DNA from: Granulicella sp.
GTDB lineage: Bacteria > Acidobacteriota > Terriglobia > Terriglobales > Acidobacteriaceae
Assembly (NCBI GenBank): GCA_003133205.1
Contig: PKWK01000349.1
Coordinates: forward strand, 6,596 to 24,204
DNA length: 17,609 bases
Direction: 5' to 3'
The position numbers were made by a program, and so were the translations under genes. Positions within the stretch are counted from its first letter, which is position 1. Every line of letters begins with the position of its first letter. Of this stretch, positions 6,716 through 14,674 are shown in pieces. The notes under the pieces were generated by a model that was not told the origin of the DNA, did not search any database, and worked only from the letters and a program-made list of their open reading frames with translations.

Positions 6716-7663
6716 GTGGCGACAATTGTCCAGGTAGAAGGCCTTCGGAAGGTCTACGAAGGCAAACAGCGTGTTGTCGCCGTGGATGGCATCGAGCTCG
6801 GCGTTCGAGAGGGTGAACTGTACGGTTTGCTCGGCCCAAACGGCGCAGGCAAGACGACGACCATCAGCGTCTGCACCACACGCGTCCTGCCCACCTCGGG
6901 CACGGTCCACATCGCCGGCATCGATGTGGTCGCCTCGCCGGCGTTGGCGCGCTGCTTCATGGGCATCGTGCCCCAATTCAACACCCTCGACCGCGCCTGC
7001 ACCGTCTACGAGAACATCCATTTTCACTGCCTCTACTTCGGCTTTTCGCGCGCCGACGCAAAACAGCGGACCAACCAGCTTCTGGAGCAGTTTTACCTCA
7101 CCGAGCGCGCGGACTCCTACCCGTCGCAGCTCTCCGGCGGCCTCGCGCAGCGCGTCCAGATCGCGCGCGCCATCGCCCATCGCCCCAAGGTACTGTTCCT
7201 CGACGAACCCAGCGCCGGACTCGACCCGCAAAGCCGCATCGCCATGTGGGAAGCCGTCCGCGGCCTGCGCGAAGAAGGAATCACCGTCGTCCTCACCACC
7301 CACTACATGGAAGAGGCCGACGAACTCTGCGACCGCGTGGCCATCATCGACCACGGAAAAATCCTCGTTGAAGATACGCCCGCCGCGCTCAAAGGCTCGG
7401 TCGGCGCGCAAAAAGTCTACGCCCTCGACCTGAGCAACCACGAAGGCGCCACCAGGCTGGTAGGCCAGTTGCAAGGGATGCAGGGCGTCCGCGGCGTCGA
7501 GTCCACGCCCGCCGGAATCCGCATCTTCGCAGACAACGCAGACGGCCTGCTGCCCGAAATCGTGCGCGCCAGCAACCCCTACGGCTTGCGCGACCTCACC
7601 ATGACCGAGACCAGCCTGGAGACCGTCTTCATCCGGCTCACAGGCCGAGATCTTCGCGAATAG
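6716..7663 (+). CDS. ABC transporter ATP-binding protein (ABC-2 exporter, DrrA/NodI-like)
   Basis: The product is 315 residues. All ABC motifs are intact: Walker A GPNGAGKTT at 40-48, Q-loop Gln87, signature LSGGLAQ at 139-145, Walker B VLFLDE ending at Glu164, and switch His196 in TTHYMEEAD. The C-terminal 90 residues (from about 220) form the extra DUF4162-like domain common in DrrA-type ATPases. It would power export of a lipid, drug or polysaccharide-like substrate through the permease encoded 21 bp downstream. I choose the GTG at 6716, preceded by GGGGAG with 4 nt spacing; a GTG four codons earlier lacks a site. The substrate is not readable from the sequence. Confidence 0.93.
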   Translation: MATIVQVEGLRKVYEGKQRVVAVDGIELGVREGELYGLLGPNGAGKTTTISVCTTRVLPTSGTVHIAGIDVVASPALARCFMGIVPQFNTLDRACTVYENIHFHCLYFGFSRADAKQRTNQLLEQFYLTERADSYPSQLSGGLAQRVQIARAIAHRPKVLFLDEPSAGLDPQSRIAMWEAVRGLREEGITVVLTTHYMEEADELCDRVAIIDHGKILVEDTPAALKGSVGAQKVYALDLSNHEGATRLVGQLQGMQGVRGVESTPAGIRIFADNADGLLPEIVRASNPYGLRDLTMTETSLETVFIRLTGRDLRE

Positions 7664-7684
7664 CCTTGCGGGAGTAAGATTCGC

Positions 7685-8563
7685 ATGCTGACAATGGAAC
7701 CGGAAATCGACCTGGCGAGCCCGCCCCAGACCGTACATCGCGCCGCCCCATCCAAGGGTGTACAGTACACCCGCGCCTTCGCGGGCCTCTTCCTGCGCGA
7801 CCTGCACGTCCTGCGTCGCGAGAAGTTCCCCTTCCTCATCCGCGTCATCATGAATCCGCTGCTCTTCCTCTTCGTCTTCACCTACATCATGCCGCACATG
7901 ACCGGCGGCGCGGCCATGAACCCCACCGCAGCCATGGCCGGAGCCAACTTCTCGACCATCCTGCTGCCCGGCCTCATGGCCGTCGCCATCATGTTCTCCG
8001 GCATCGCCGCCGTCGCACTTCCCCTCGCCCAGGAGTTTGGCATCACCCGCGAGATCGACGACCGCGTGATGTGTCCCCTGCCCGTCGCCTGGGTCGCCAT
8101 CGAGAAGATCGTCTTCTCCGCGGTCCAGAGCATGATCGCTGCCGCCGTGGTCTTCCCTCTTGCCTACTACGTGCCCGCAACACCGGTCTACGCGCACGTC
8201 CATAGCTGGCCGTTCCTCATCGCCGTCCTCGCCCTCGCCAGCTTCACCGCGGGAGCGCTCGGCCTGGTCATCGGCACCAGCGTCAAACCGCAGCAGATCG
8301 GCCTCATCTTCGGCACGGTCGTCATGCCCATCACCTTCCTCGGCTGCGTCTACTATCCGTGGAGAATGTTGAGCTCCATCCGCTGGCTCCAGATCGGGGT
8401 GCTGATCAACCCCATCGTCTACATGAGCGAGGGCCTGCGAGCCGCGCTCACGCCAGCCCTGCCGCACATGAATCCGATGATCATCCTGCTCATGCTCACC
8501 TTCTTCCTCGCACTGCTCACCAGGCTCGGCATCAGAGGCTTCATCCGCCGCGTTATCGGCTGA
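7685..8563 (+). CDS. ABC-2 type transporter permease (DrrB/NodJ-like)
   Basis: The product is 292 residues. A cytoplasmic N-terminal tail of about 50 residues, with LRDLHVLRREK just before the first helix, precedes six predicted membrane segments at about 52-70, 92-113, 140-163, 174-197, 204-225 and 263-282. The order and the PITFLGCVYYPW and YMSEGLRAALTP segments are typical of the ABC2_membrane family. It is the partner of the ATPase encoded just upstream. A GGGAG lies about 10 nt before the ATG. The gene's 3' end overlaps, in antisense, a truncated minus-strand frame (8419-8616). Confidence 0.92.
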   Translation: MLTMEPEIDLASPPQTVHRAAPSKGVQYTRAFAGLFLRDLHVLRREKFPFLIRVIMNPLLFLFVFTYIMPHMTGGAAMNPTAAMAGANFSTILLPGLMAVAIMFSGIAAVALPLAQEFGITREIDDRVMCPLPVAWVAIEKIVFSAVQSMIAAAVVFPLAYYVPATPVYAHVHSWPFLIAVLALASFTAGALGLVIGTSVKPQQIGLIFGTVVMPITFLGCVYYPWRMLSSIRWLQIGVLINPIVYMSEGLRAALTPALPHMNPMIILLMLTFFLALLTRLGIRGFIRRVIG

Positions 8564-8616
8564 TCCGATTCAAGCCAGGCGATCATCTCGTCAGCAGTCA
8601 GCGCAGGTTGCGTCAT
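8419..8616 (-). pseudogene. Gene start with strong RBS running into permease antisense, likely truncated
   Basis: An ATG at 8616 is preceded by AGAGGAG with 5 nt spacing and lies 45 bp after the purD stop on the same strand. The first residues, MTQPALTADEMIAWLESDQP, look like a genuine protein start. The remaining 45 or so residues are simply the antisense of the permease 3' end and have poor protein character. The simplest reading is that a gene formerly following purD lost everything but its first 15-20 codons when the exporter operon came to lie there. A short functional peptide is possible. The identity of the lost gene is unknown to me. Confidence 0.35.
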
Positions 8617-8661
8617 CGCGTCTCCTCTTTCTTTGGACTCAAGAGAATGGATGCGCGAGCC

Positions 8662-10002
8662 TCACAATCCGTCGCGCAAAGCTCGCCAGCCAATGTCCCG
8701 CCGGAACTGCATCCCCTCAAACGAGATCCTGCCCAGCGCGCCGTACGCCTTGCCCAGCGCATCCTGAAGCGCCGAACCCGACGCCGCAGCATCCGAAACC
8801 GCCGTCACGCCAAGCACCCGCCCTCCCGCAGTAACAATCGCGCCATCCTTCAACGCCGTTCCCGAGTGAAACACCACCACATCCGGGTCCTGCACCGAAT
8901 CGAGCCCTGCAATCGGCAGCCCCGACACATACTTGCCCGGATATCCGCCGCTAGCCGCAATCACGCACACACTCGCCCCCGGCCGCATCTTGATCGCCAG
9001 CCGGTCGGCCGTCCCATCGATGGCCGCCTCGAACAGGTCCACGATGTCCGTCTCCAGCCGCACCAGGATCGCCTGCGTCTCCGGATCGCCGAACCGCGCA
9101 TTGAACTCCAGCACCATCGGCCGAGTCGTCCCATCCGGCTGGCCGTGCGGCGGCGGTACCATCATCATGCCGCAGAATAGGATGCCTTGGAACGGCGTGC
9201 CTTCGAGCGCCATCTCGTCCACCACCCGCTGCGCGACGTTCTTCAGCAGCCACTGCTCCATCGGCGCGCTCAGCAGCCCGTCTCCGGTGTATGCGCCCAT
9301 GCCCCCGGTATTCGGCCCGGTGTCGCCCTCGCCCACGCGCTTGTGGTCCTGCGCAGCCGCCAGCGCCACCGCATACTTCCCGTCGCACAGCGCAAAGAAG
9401 GACACCTCTTCGCCATCAAGGAACTCCTCGATCACAATCTCCGTCTCCGTGACGCCCAGCAGCACGCCCGAGAACATCTGCGCCGCCGCCTGCTCCGCCT
9501 GCGCATGCGTCTGGCAGATCACCACGCCCTTGCCCGCCGCCAGCCCGTCGGCCTTCACCACCACCGGAACAGCGAAACGCGGCAACTCTCCGCGCACCTC
9601 GTCCAGCGACGTGCACACCGCATGCGCCGCCGTCGGAATCCCATGCCGCTGCATGAACTCCTTGGCAAACGACTTGCTCGTCTCCAGCCGCGCCGCAGCC
9701 TGCGTCGGCCCAAACACGCGGAATCCCCGCCGTATCAACTCATCCACCACGCCCAGCGAAAGCGGCAGTTCCGGCCCCACCACGATCAACTCCGGCCGCT
9801 CCGCCTCCACCACCGCGACCATCGCCGCGAGATTCCCCGTGTCCACCGGCACACACCGGACCGGCGCACCGTTGCCGCCGGTGCTCTGCGCAATCCCTGC
9901 ATTCCCCGGCGCGCACACCACCTCAGTCACCCGCGCCGACCGCCCCAAAGCCCAGCAGATCGCATGCTCGCGCCCGTCCCCACCAATCACCAACACCTTC
10001 AT
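8662..10002 (-). CDS. purD: Phosphoribosylamine-glycine ligase (GAR synthetase)
   Basis: The product is 446 residues. It joins glycine to 5-phosphoribosylamine with ATP, the second step of de novo purine synthesis, in the cytoplasm. The N-terminal domain begins MKVLVIGGDGREHA (the family usually has GGGGREHA or GSGGREHA) and includes VVGPE at 74-78. The ATP-grasp domain has KADGLAAGKGV at 150-160, AAQDHKR at 216-222, DTGPNTGGMGAY at 227-238 and the metal-binding EFNARFGDPETQ at 299-310. The C-terminal domain is complete (VIAASGGYPG, GGRVLGVTA). The length is slightly above the usual 420-430. An AAGG lies 7 nt before the ATG. No other purine gene is adjacent. The methyltransferase gene lies 40 bp upstream on the same strand. 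Confidence 0.96.
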   Translation of the reverse strand: MKVLVIGGDGREHAICWALGRSARVTEVVCAPGNAGIAQSTGGNGAPVRCVPVDTGNLAAMVAVVEAERPELIVVGPELPLSLGVVDELIRRGFRVFGPTQAAARLETSKSFAKEFMQRHGIPTAAHAVCTSLDEVRGELPRFAVPVVVKADGLAAGKGVVICQTHAQAEQAAAQMFSGVLLGVTETEIVIEEFLDGEEVSFFALCDGKYAVALAAAQDHKRVGEGDTGPNTGGMGAYTGDGLLSAPMEQWLLKNVAQRVVDEMALEGTPFQGILFCGMMMVPPPHGQPDGTTRPMVLEFNARFGDPETQAILVRLETDIVDLFEAAIDGTADRLAIKMRPGASVCVIAASGGYPGKYVSGLPIAGLDSVQDPDVVVFHSGTALKDGAIVTAGGRVLGVTAVSDAAASGSALQDALGKAYGALGRISFEGMQFRRDIGWRALRDGL

Positions 10003-10042
10003 TTGGAAACCTTCCCGCTCGGTATTTCATCCTTGATTCATC

Positions 10043-10702
10043 TCAGCTCCGCCCCACCTTCGGCTGCGCAATCACCAGCCCCCTTGGCGTCGGCAGCAGC
10101 ACCACCGAGATCAGCCCCTCCGCCTCCAGCTTCAGCGCCGCCTCCCGCACTACCTGCAAGTGCGAACTCGCGTCATGCATCAGGATCACGCCATTCGGAT
10201 TCATCTGCGGCAGAAACCGCTTCACCTCGGCCGCCCGCACTGCCATGTCCGAGTCCGAGAACAGCAGATCGATCGTCCCGTCCACCTGCATCTCCAGGCT
10301 GGACTCATTCCGCAGTTCGATAAAGCGCCGCAGCGGCGATGCCTCAATTCGCTCCTTCGCCTTCTCATAGACCACCGCGTCGTACTCGCAACTGATCACC
10401 TTGCCGTCCGTTCCATCCGCGGCAGGTCCATTCCGCTCAAGCCCCCGCGCGATCCACTCGGTCGACACACCCAGAAACGACCCCGTCTCCACCACCAGCC
10501 GCGGCTTGATCGTCGTCACCAGCGTCGCAATGAACTCCAGCACCTCGACCTCGGCCGTCATCGAGTCGATCATGCTCCACCGCTGCGGCTCGGGACACTC
10601 CGGCGTAGCCCGGTGATACTCCGGCTGCAACGCGCCCGCAGCGCGCTCATGCTGGAGCATCACCTTATGCTCCTGCTTCATCTTCTTCTTGAATAATCCC
10701 AT
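10043..10702 (-). CDS. Class I SAM-dependent methyltransferase (Methyltransf_24-like)
   Basis: The product is 219 residues. The first 50 residues are basic and helical (MGLFKKKMKQEHKVMLQHER). The Rossmann-like methyltransferase core follows: motif I LVVETGSFLGVSTEW at about 69-83, an acidic residue at the end of strand 2 (CEYD, about 105-108), IDLLFSDSD at about 144-152, and GVILMHDAS at about 171-179. The order and the 'HDA' after strand 5 fit the Methyltransf_24 / cephalosporin-hydroxylase-like / O-methyltransferase group; the acceptor is unknown. The start at 10702 is chosen because upstream codons in the same frame translate the hairpin repeats at 10738-10793. The ribosome-binding site is weak (AGATGGG directly before the ATG). 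Confidence 0.82.
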   Translation of the reverse strand: MGLFKKKMKQEHKVMLQHERAAGALQPEYHRATPECPEPQRWSMIDSMTAEVEVLEFIATLVTTIKPRLVVETGSFLGVSTEWIARGLERNGPAADGTDGKVISCEYDAVVYEKAKERIEASPLRRFIELRNESSLEMQVDGTIDLLFSDSDMAVRAAEVKRFLPQMNPNGVILMHDASSHLQVVREAALKLEAEGLISVVLLPTPRGLVIAQPKVGRS

Positions 10703-10737
10703 CCCATCTACTCTATAGCGATCTCGCTCTTGGATAG

Positions 10738-10793
10738 GCCGGGACTTTAGTCCCGGCAAAATTCGGGCTGCACAGAGAGGGGCTTTAGCCCCT
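10738..10793. repeat. Two TTTA-loop hairpins of the dispersed family
   Basis: The first is gccgggacTTTAgtcccggc (10738-10757) and the second aggggcTTTAgcccct (10778-10793). Both have perfect stems (8 and 6 bp) and the same loop but different stem bases. They lie between the GvpL/F terminator and the methyltransferase start, on the minus-strand leader of the latter. Confidence 0.85.
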
Positions 10794-10819
10794 GGGACAC
10801 ACAGCCCAGCCCCCAACAG

Positions 10820-10859
10820 AAAAGCGCTCCTCCCCACCCAAAGCAGTGGAAAGGAGCGC
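10820..10859 (-). terminator. Intrinsic terminator of the GvpL/F-family gene
   Basis: On the minus strand, an 8-bp stem (gcgctcct / aggagcgc) closes a loop of 20 nt that can pair further (ccac with gtgg), followed directly by TTTT and then CTGTT. It begins 16 bp after the stop codon of the minus-strand gene ending at 10875. Confidence 0.75.
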
Positions 10860-10874
10860 CAGTCCGGACGTGAA

Positions 10875-11606
10875 CTATGCGCTGTGCTGCGCTGCGTGAC
10901 GCTGCACGAAGTGATACGGAGGCCACGGACCCGAAAGCTGCATCCGGCACTCCTTCAACTCCAGCGTCGCCGACGAATACTTGTTCTGATACCGCTCCAC
11001 TGTCTTGTTGTCGATCAGGTGCGCGATATCCAACAGCATCTTGCCCGAATCCGTCCGCTTGCACGTGATCTCCTCGGCAATCGGCAGGAACATGCGATGC
11101 ATCTGGACTGACAGAGCGCGAGCCTTCGACTGGCGCTCCCGCTGCCGCATCGCGCTCTCACGAAGGCTGGTCAGATACTGCTGGCCGACTGTCATATCGC
11201 GATGCGAATTGCCCGGGCAGGTGTCGTCCACCAGCACCTTCAGGTGCATCTCCGCCTTACCCCGCAGCCGCTCCACATTCGCCGTGAAATGTCGCTGATT
11301 CGATCGAACCGACCGTCGCAGCGCATCGTCATCCGGAAAAGTGGTGCCGAAGCGGAAAGGAAGTACGGTGGAGAGTTTGAAACAGTCCGCAATCACGCGG
11401 GCATGCTCTTTGGCTGCGTTCTGGTCCATCCGGGCTGCGTCTTCCGGCGTGTGTTCGGAGACGATGACCGCGAGATCACTGGCTGGGAAAAGGAAGGTCT
11501 GATTCCCGAAGAGACCGGTAACACCGGTCAAAGGCATCGGGCGGCGGTGCCGGCAAAGTTCCGGAAATGCAATTCGCTCCGCAATACAGTAGGCGTACCA
11601 TGCCAT
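10875..11606 (-). CDS. GvpL/GvpF-family protein (gas vesicle accessory family), orphan
   Basis: The product is 243 residues. Family landmarks are visible in order: an N-terminal ferredoxin-like strand MAWYAYCIAE, VLPFRFGTTFPDDDAL at about 81-95, LRGKAEMHLKVLVDD at 114-128, GQQYLTSLRES at 141-151, a helical section with a conserved mid-region (GKMLLDIAHLID), and LSGPWPPYHFV at 224-234, the hallmark near the C-terminus. In gas-vesicle makers GvpF/GvpL are accessory proteins that contact the shell protein GvpA during assembly. No gvpA or other gvp gene is in this window, so the role here is unknown. GGAGAG lies about 9 nt before the ATG. It appears monocistronic, with its own candidate promoter (11785-11814) and terminator. 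Confidence 0.88.
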   Translation of the reverse strand: MAWYAYCIAERIAFPELCRHRRPMPLTGVTGLFGNQTFLFPASDLAVIVSEHTPEDAARMDQNAAKEHARVIADCFKLSTVLPFRFGTTFPDDDALRRSVRSNQRHFTANVERLRGKAEMHLKVLVDDTCPGNSHRDMTVGQQYLTSLRESAMRQRERQSKARALSVQMHRMFLPIAEEITCKRTDSGKMLLDIAHLIDNKTVERYQNKYSSATLELKECRMQLSGPWPPYHFVQRHAAQHSA

Positions 11607-12017
11607 TGTCGTGTCTCTCCAAAGCGCAGAAATAGCTAGCCTTACCTGTGGGAAAGGCGTTCATGGAACCTAATAACTCGCCCGATTCCTGCTCTGAACG
11701 GGCACGATGGATGTTCTGGGAGTTGCAAACGTCGCCTCTGTTCTGGCGCGGGCGCTCTAGGCGCTCTGTACCGAACCGAATCGGATAGTATGCCTATCGA
11801 ATAACGATTGGCAAGACCAAATTTAAGGGGGGCAACCATTGGACGGGCCAAACAAACGCACTCCACTCATACACTTGGCTTTACCAAGCTGAACCAGTGG
11901 AAGAGATGTGACCGATAACCGATCAATATAGCTCAACGAGCGGATCAATGCAAGAGAGACAAACCAGAAACAATTTCCATCTTGCCCCCCTCCAAGACAC
12001 CGGGACAGCCAACCGGC
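11607..12017. other. Long intergenic region between GvpL/F gene and thiO
   Basis: This 411-bp stretch is less GC-rich than its surroundings. It holds the probable GvpL/F leader (11607 to about 11780) and a candidate promoter (11785-11814). The part from about 11870 to the thiO stop shows only a weak 5-bp hairpin (11874-11888). A 74-codon minus-strand frame (11642-11866) crosses it but has no ribosome-binding site, unusual composition and no recognisable domain, so it is not called. Confidence 0.6.
11785..11814 (-). promoter_or_regulatory. Candidate promoter of the GvpL/F-family gene
   Basis: On the minus strand TTGCCA (5/6, 11809-11814) is followed by 18 nt and TACTAT (4/6, 11785-11790). A small dyad, GATAG...CTATC, lies across the -10 at 11784-11798. 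If used, the leader would be about 170 nt. Confidence 0.4.
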
Positions 12018-13073
12018 TCAAAATCGCGCGGCACCAAAAGCTTCCAGCCCCACGTCGGGCGACTCTCCCAGCATGGCCTGCGCCATCACATGCGCCGTCA
12101 CCGGAGCCAGCAGAATCCCGTCGCGGTAGTGCCCCGTGGCATGCCAGCAACGTTCCTTCGCCGCCGCCCCGAGAATCGGCAGCCCGTCCGGCGTCCCCGG
12201 CCGCAATCCAGCCCACATATCCATCTGCGGCGGAGCCTCAGCCTCCGGCAGCAGGCTCAGCGCCGCCGCCGCCATCTTGCGAATCGAAGGCTCCTGCACC
12301 GTCTCGTCAAACCCGACATGCTCGATGGTCGCCCCGATCGTCACGCGCCCGTCGCCCCGCGGAACCAGGTAAATCCCCGGCGCGCGCACCACGCAGCGCA
12401 ATCGCTCCGGCGCCAACCTCAAATTCGCCATCTGCCCCTTCACCGGCACCACCGGCAAGCCGCCCTCGGCCTCGCCCGCCCACGCCCCGCAGCAATTCAC
12501 GAACATCCCCGCCGAGACGAGCTTTCGAGTCGTCTGCACCAGCACCCCACCGGTCACGGTCTCAACCCCGAGCATCTCCGTCTCTTCCAACAGCGTCCCC
12601 CCCGCCGCGACAAACGCCGCCGGCAGCGCCTCGCGAACGTCGTTCGGATCCAGGCTGCCCTCCTCGAGCCATTCGAAGATGTGGTCCCCAGCGTCGAGCC
12701 CAGGCGCAAACTCCGCAATCTCAGCCGCCGTCACCGTGTCCCCATACCGGCACCCAGCCGCGCGGTCCGACGCAACATACTGCATCGCCCGCCGCGTCCG
12801 CAGCGGCACCTTCTTGCCCGAAAGCGCCTCAACACGCTCCAGATACCCCGGGTAAAGTTCCCAACTGCGCAGCGACAGCGGCAGCAATTCCGCAGGATTC
12901 TGCGGATCATGCACCGCCAGCATTCCACCCGCGGCCCACGACGCCGAACTCATCGCCTGCTGCCGGTCAATCACGATGACTGAAAGTCCCCGCCGCCGCA
13001 GTTCCAACCCCAGCGACAAACCGATTATGCCCCCGCCAGCAATGGCGACATCTGTCTTAATCGACCCATTCAT
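12018..13073 (-). CDS. thiO: Glycine oxidase ThiO, FAD-dependent
   Basis: The product is 351 residues. It would oxidise glycine to iminoglycine for the thiazole half of thiamine in the cytoplasm. It is a DAO-family flavoprotein: the FAD-binding GGGIIGLSLG at 13-22, the ribose-binding Asp36 after VIVI, ASWAAGGML at 44-52 (a ThiO landmark), and the C-terminal AGLRPGTPDGLPILG and ATGHYRDGILLAP segments. No thiS, thiG or other thiamine gene and no TPP riboswitch is visible nearby, so a general D-amino-acid-oxidase-type role is possible. I start at the ATG at 13073, which precedes the first strand. Another in-frame ATG at 13127 directly follows the TGA of the small upstream gene and could be a coupled start. 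Confidence 0.9.
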   Translation of the reverse strand: MNGSIKTDVAIAGGGIIGLSLGLELRRRGLSVIVIDRQQAMSSASWAAGGMLAVHDPQNPAELLPLSLRSWELYPGYLERVEALSGKKVPLRTRRAMQYVASDRAAGCRYGDTVTAAEIAEFAPGLDAGDHIFEWLEEGSLDPNDVREALPAAFVAAGGTLLEETEMLGVETVTGGVLVQTTRKLVSAGMFVNCCGAWAGEAEGGLPVVPVKGQMANLRLAPERLRCVVRAPGIYLVPRGDGRVTIGATIEHVGFDETVQEPSIRKMAAAALSLLPEAEAPPQMDMWAGLRPGTPDGLPILGAAAKERCWHATGHYRDGILLAPVTAHVMAQAMLGESPDVGLEAFGAARF

Positions 13074-13127
13074 GCCGCAATTGTAGTCCTCCGCAATATC
13101 GCTATCTGTGCTCGCGAGTACGGACAT

Positions 13128-13277
13128 TCAGCGATTGCGGTCCTCCGGCTTCACTGCGGCCTTGTCCCGCCACGAAGGCGGGTCCTTCGACGTCTTCGGC
13201 TTCGGAGCCGAATCCTCAGGGCTCGAAATCCCCACCAGCCGAAGCACCTTGCCAAGCGCGCGTACAACAGGATTCAT
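13128..13277 (-). CDS. Tiny basic protein upstream of thiO, unknown function
   Basis: A 49-residue frame starts with ATG at 13277, with AAGAGG about 8 nt upstream, and ends with a TGA that is immediately followed by an ATG in the thiO frame. The product begins MNPVVRALGKVLRLVGISS, an amphipathic helix, and continues with a Pro/Lys-rich, hydrophilic tail (SWRDKAAVKPEDR). No domain is recognised. The good ribosome-binding site and the stop/start junction with thiO favour a real small gene in one transcript with thiO. It is only 43 bp from the divergent DUF481 gene. Confidence 0.5.
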   Translation of the reverse strand: MNPVVRALGKVLRLVGISSPEDSAPKPKTSKDPPSWRDKAAVKPEDRNR

Positions 13278-13320
13278 GCCAAACGCCTCTTAGATAAAGC
13301 TACGCTATCCTTACTTACCT

Positions 13321-14526
13321 ATGAGACTCTTGGGCAAATCCCCGTTGCATCCGGCCAGAATAGTTCAGACCCTTCTCGGCACCCTCCTCCTGGCCATCGC
13401 CACGTCCTCGACCACCTCTCTCGCCCACGCACAGGCCACGCCCCCCGCGCCCAAGCCGCCGCCCGACGTCATCATCTTCACCAACGGCGACCAGTTAACC
13501 GGCACGCTCGAGCGCGGCACCGGCAACTCCGTCGTCTTCAAAAGCGATATGGCCGGCGAAATCGCCGTCTCCCTCGACAAGGTCAAGGAACTCCGCTCCA
13601 GCAGCAGCTTTGCCGTCCTGCGCAAGGACCACCCCATCACCAGCGTCTCCGCGGAGCGCGCGGTGACTCCTGGCGCAGTCACCTATGCGGACGGGAAACT
13701 GAACATCTCCCATCCCACCGCAGCGCCCGAAGTCGTTCCCGAGGCCCAGATCGCCTACATCATCGACCAGTCCACCTACACCAAAGAGATCTCCAGCAAG
13801 TCCGGCTTCTTCGCCGGATGGAACGGTGCCCTCAACGGCGGCGCAACCATCGTGCGAGCCACCGACTACGGCGAAACCTTCACCGCCGGCATCGCGCTGG
13901 TCCGGGCCATGCCCACCGTCACGTTTCTGCCGCCGCGCGACCGCACCTCCTTCGATCTCCAGGAGACCTACGGCAAGCTCACCTCGCCCGTCATTCCGCA
14001 GACCTCGCCCGCCACTCCACCCGCAGTCACCGTTACCAGCATCTTCCACGCCGGCGCCGAACGCGACGAATCCTTCTCGCCCCGATTTTTCGCCCTCGTT
14101 CAGACCGCCTTCGAGCACAACTACTCGCAGGGCCTCAATCTCCAGCAGATCTACGGCGGCGGCATCGGATACACAGCCATCAAGTCCGCCAAACAGGAAC
14201 TCGACGTCAAGGCGACCATTCAGTATGAGAAGCAAGCCTTCCAGACGAAAGCCAGCAACGACAACCTGGTCGGCTCGACCATCTCCGAGACGTACCACCG
14301 CACCCTGCCAAGGAAGTTCGTGCTCTCCGAATTCGGAAACATCATCCCGTCGTTCAACATCCCCAACGACTACTCCGCCAACGCATCGGCGACGCTTGCC
14401 CTGCCCGTGTACAAACGCCTGAGCCTCTCCGTCACGAGTACGGACAACTACCTCAACAATCCATCGGCTGGCTACAACAAGAACAGCTTCCAGTTCATCC
14501 TCGGCGCCACCTACACATTGAAGTAA
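13321..14526 (+). CDS. DUF481 outer-membrane beta-barrel protein (YdiY-like)
   Basis: The product is 401 residues. A signal peptide ends at about AHA|QA (residue 37), followed by a Pro-rich linker. Residues 48-90 (DVIIFTNGDQLTGTLERGTG onward) form the small SH3-like strand-rich module that often precedes DUF481. From about 160 the sequence alternates aromatic and polar residues as in a beta-barrel and ends with FILGATYTLK, the outer-membrane C-terminal signature of alternating hydrophobics. The function of DUF481 proteins is not established; an outer-membrane location is likely. No clear ribosome-binding site precedes the ATG, and only 43 bp separate it from the divergent small gene, so a short or leaderless transcript is possible. 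Confidence 0.88.
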   Translation: MRLLGKSPLHPARIVQTLLGTLLLAIATSSTTSLAHAQATPPAPKPPPDVIIFTNGDQLTGTLERGTGNSVVFKSDMAGEIAVSLDKVKELRSSSSFAVLRKDHPITSVSAERAVTPGAVTYADGKLNISHPTAAPEVVPEAQIAYIIDQSTYTKEISSKSGFFAGWNGALNGGATIVRATDYGETFTAGIALVRAMPTVTFLPPRDRTSFDLQETYGKLTSPVIPQTSPATPPAVTVTSIFHAGAERDESFSPRFFALVQTAFEHNYSQGLNLQQIYGGGIGYTAIKSAKQELDVKATIQYEKQAFQTKASNDNLVGSTISETYHRTLPRKFVLSEFGNIIPSFNIPNDYSANASATLALPVYKRLSLSVTSTDNYLNNPSAGYNKNSFQFILGATYTLK

Positions 14527-14542
14527 TTGCTTCTGAGATAGA

Positions 14543-14641
14543 CCAGGGCTTCAGCCCTGGCATTGATTGCGGACGAGCAAAAGAGACGGGCTTCAGCCCT
14601 GGCATTGCGTACGAGCAAAAGAGACGGGCTTCAGCCCCTGG
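14543..14641. repeat. Three TTCA-loop hairpins, two within a 38-bp direct repeat
   Basis: Hairpins are ccagggcTTCAgccctgg (14543-14560), gggcTTCAgccc (14588-14599) and the same at 14626-14637. The last two lie in a 38-bp direct repeat (14566-14603 and 14604-14641) that includes attgcgNacgagcaaaagag. The group fills the spacer between the convergent DUF481 and cytochrome genes. Confidence 0.85.
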
Positions 14642-14674
14642 GATATACGCTTTGTTCCTACCGATGAGACAGCC

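Noticed and set aside
6695..8467. 590-codon minus-strand open frame
   Set aside because: It is antisense to the intact ABC ATPase and permease genes. Its Asp/Gly/Ala/Val-rich composition is that of a high-GC shadow frame.
11642..11866. 74-codon minus-strand frame upstream of the GvpL/F gene
   Set aside because: No ribosome-binding site, Arg/Pro-rich composition, and it spans the candidate promoter of the GvpL/F gene.
11948..12983. Two long plus-strand frames of over 330 codons
   Set aside because: They are antisense to thiO, rich in Pro/Arg/Ser/Ala, and lack any domain.
13074..13320. Possible TPP riboswitch upstream of thiO
   Set aside because: The conserved CTGAGA and ACCTGA-type elements are not seen on the minus strand, and the upstream space is occupied by the small gene.
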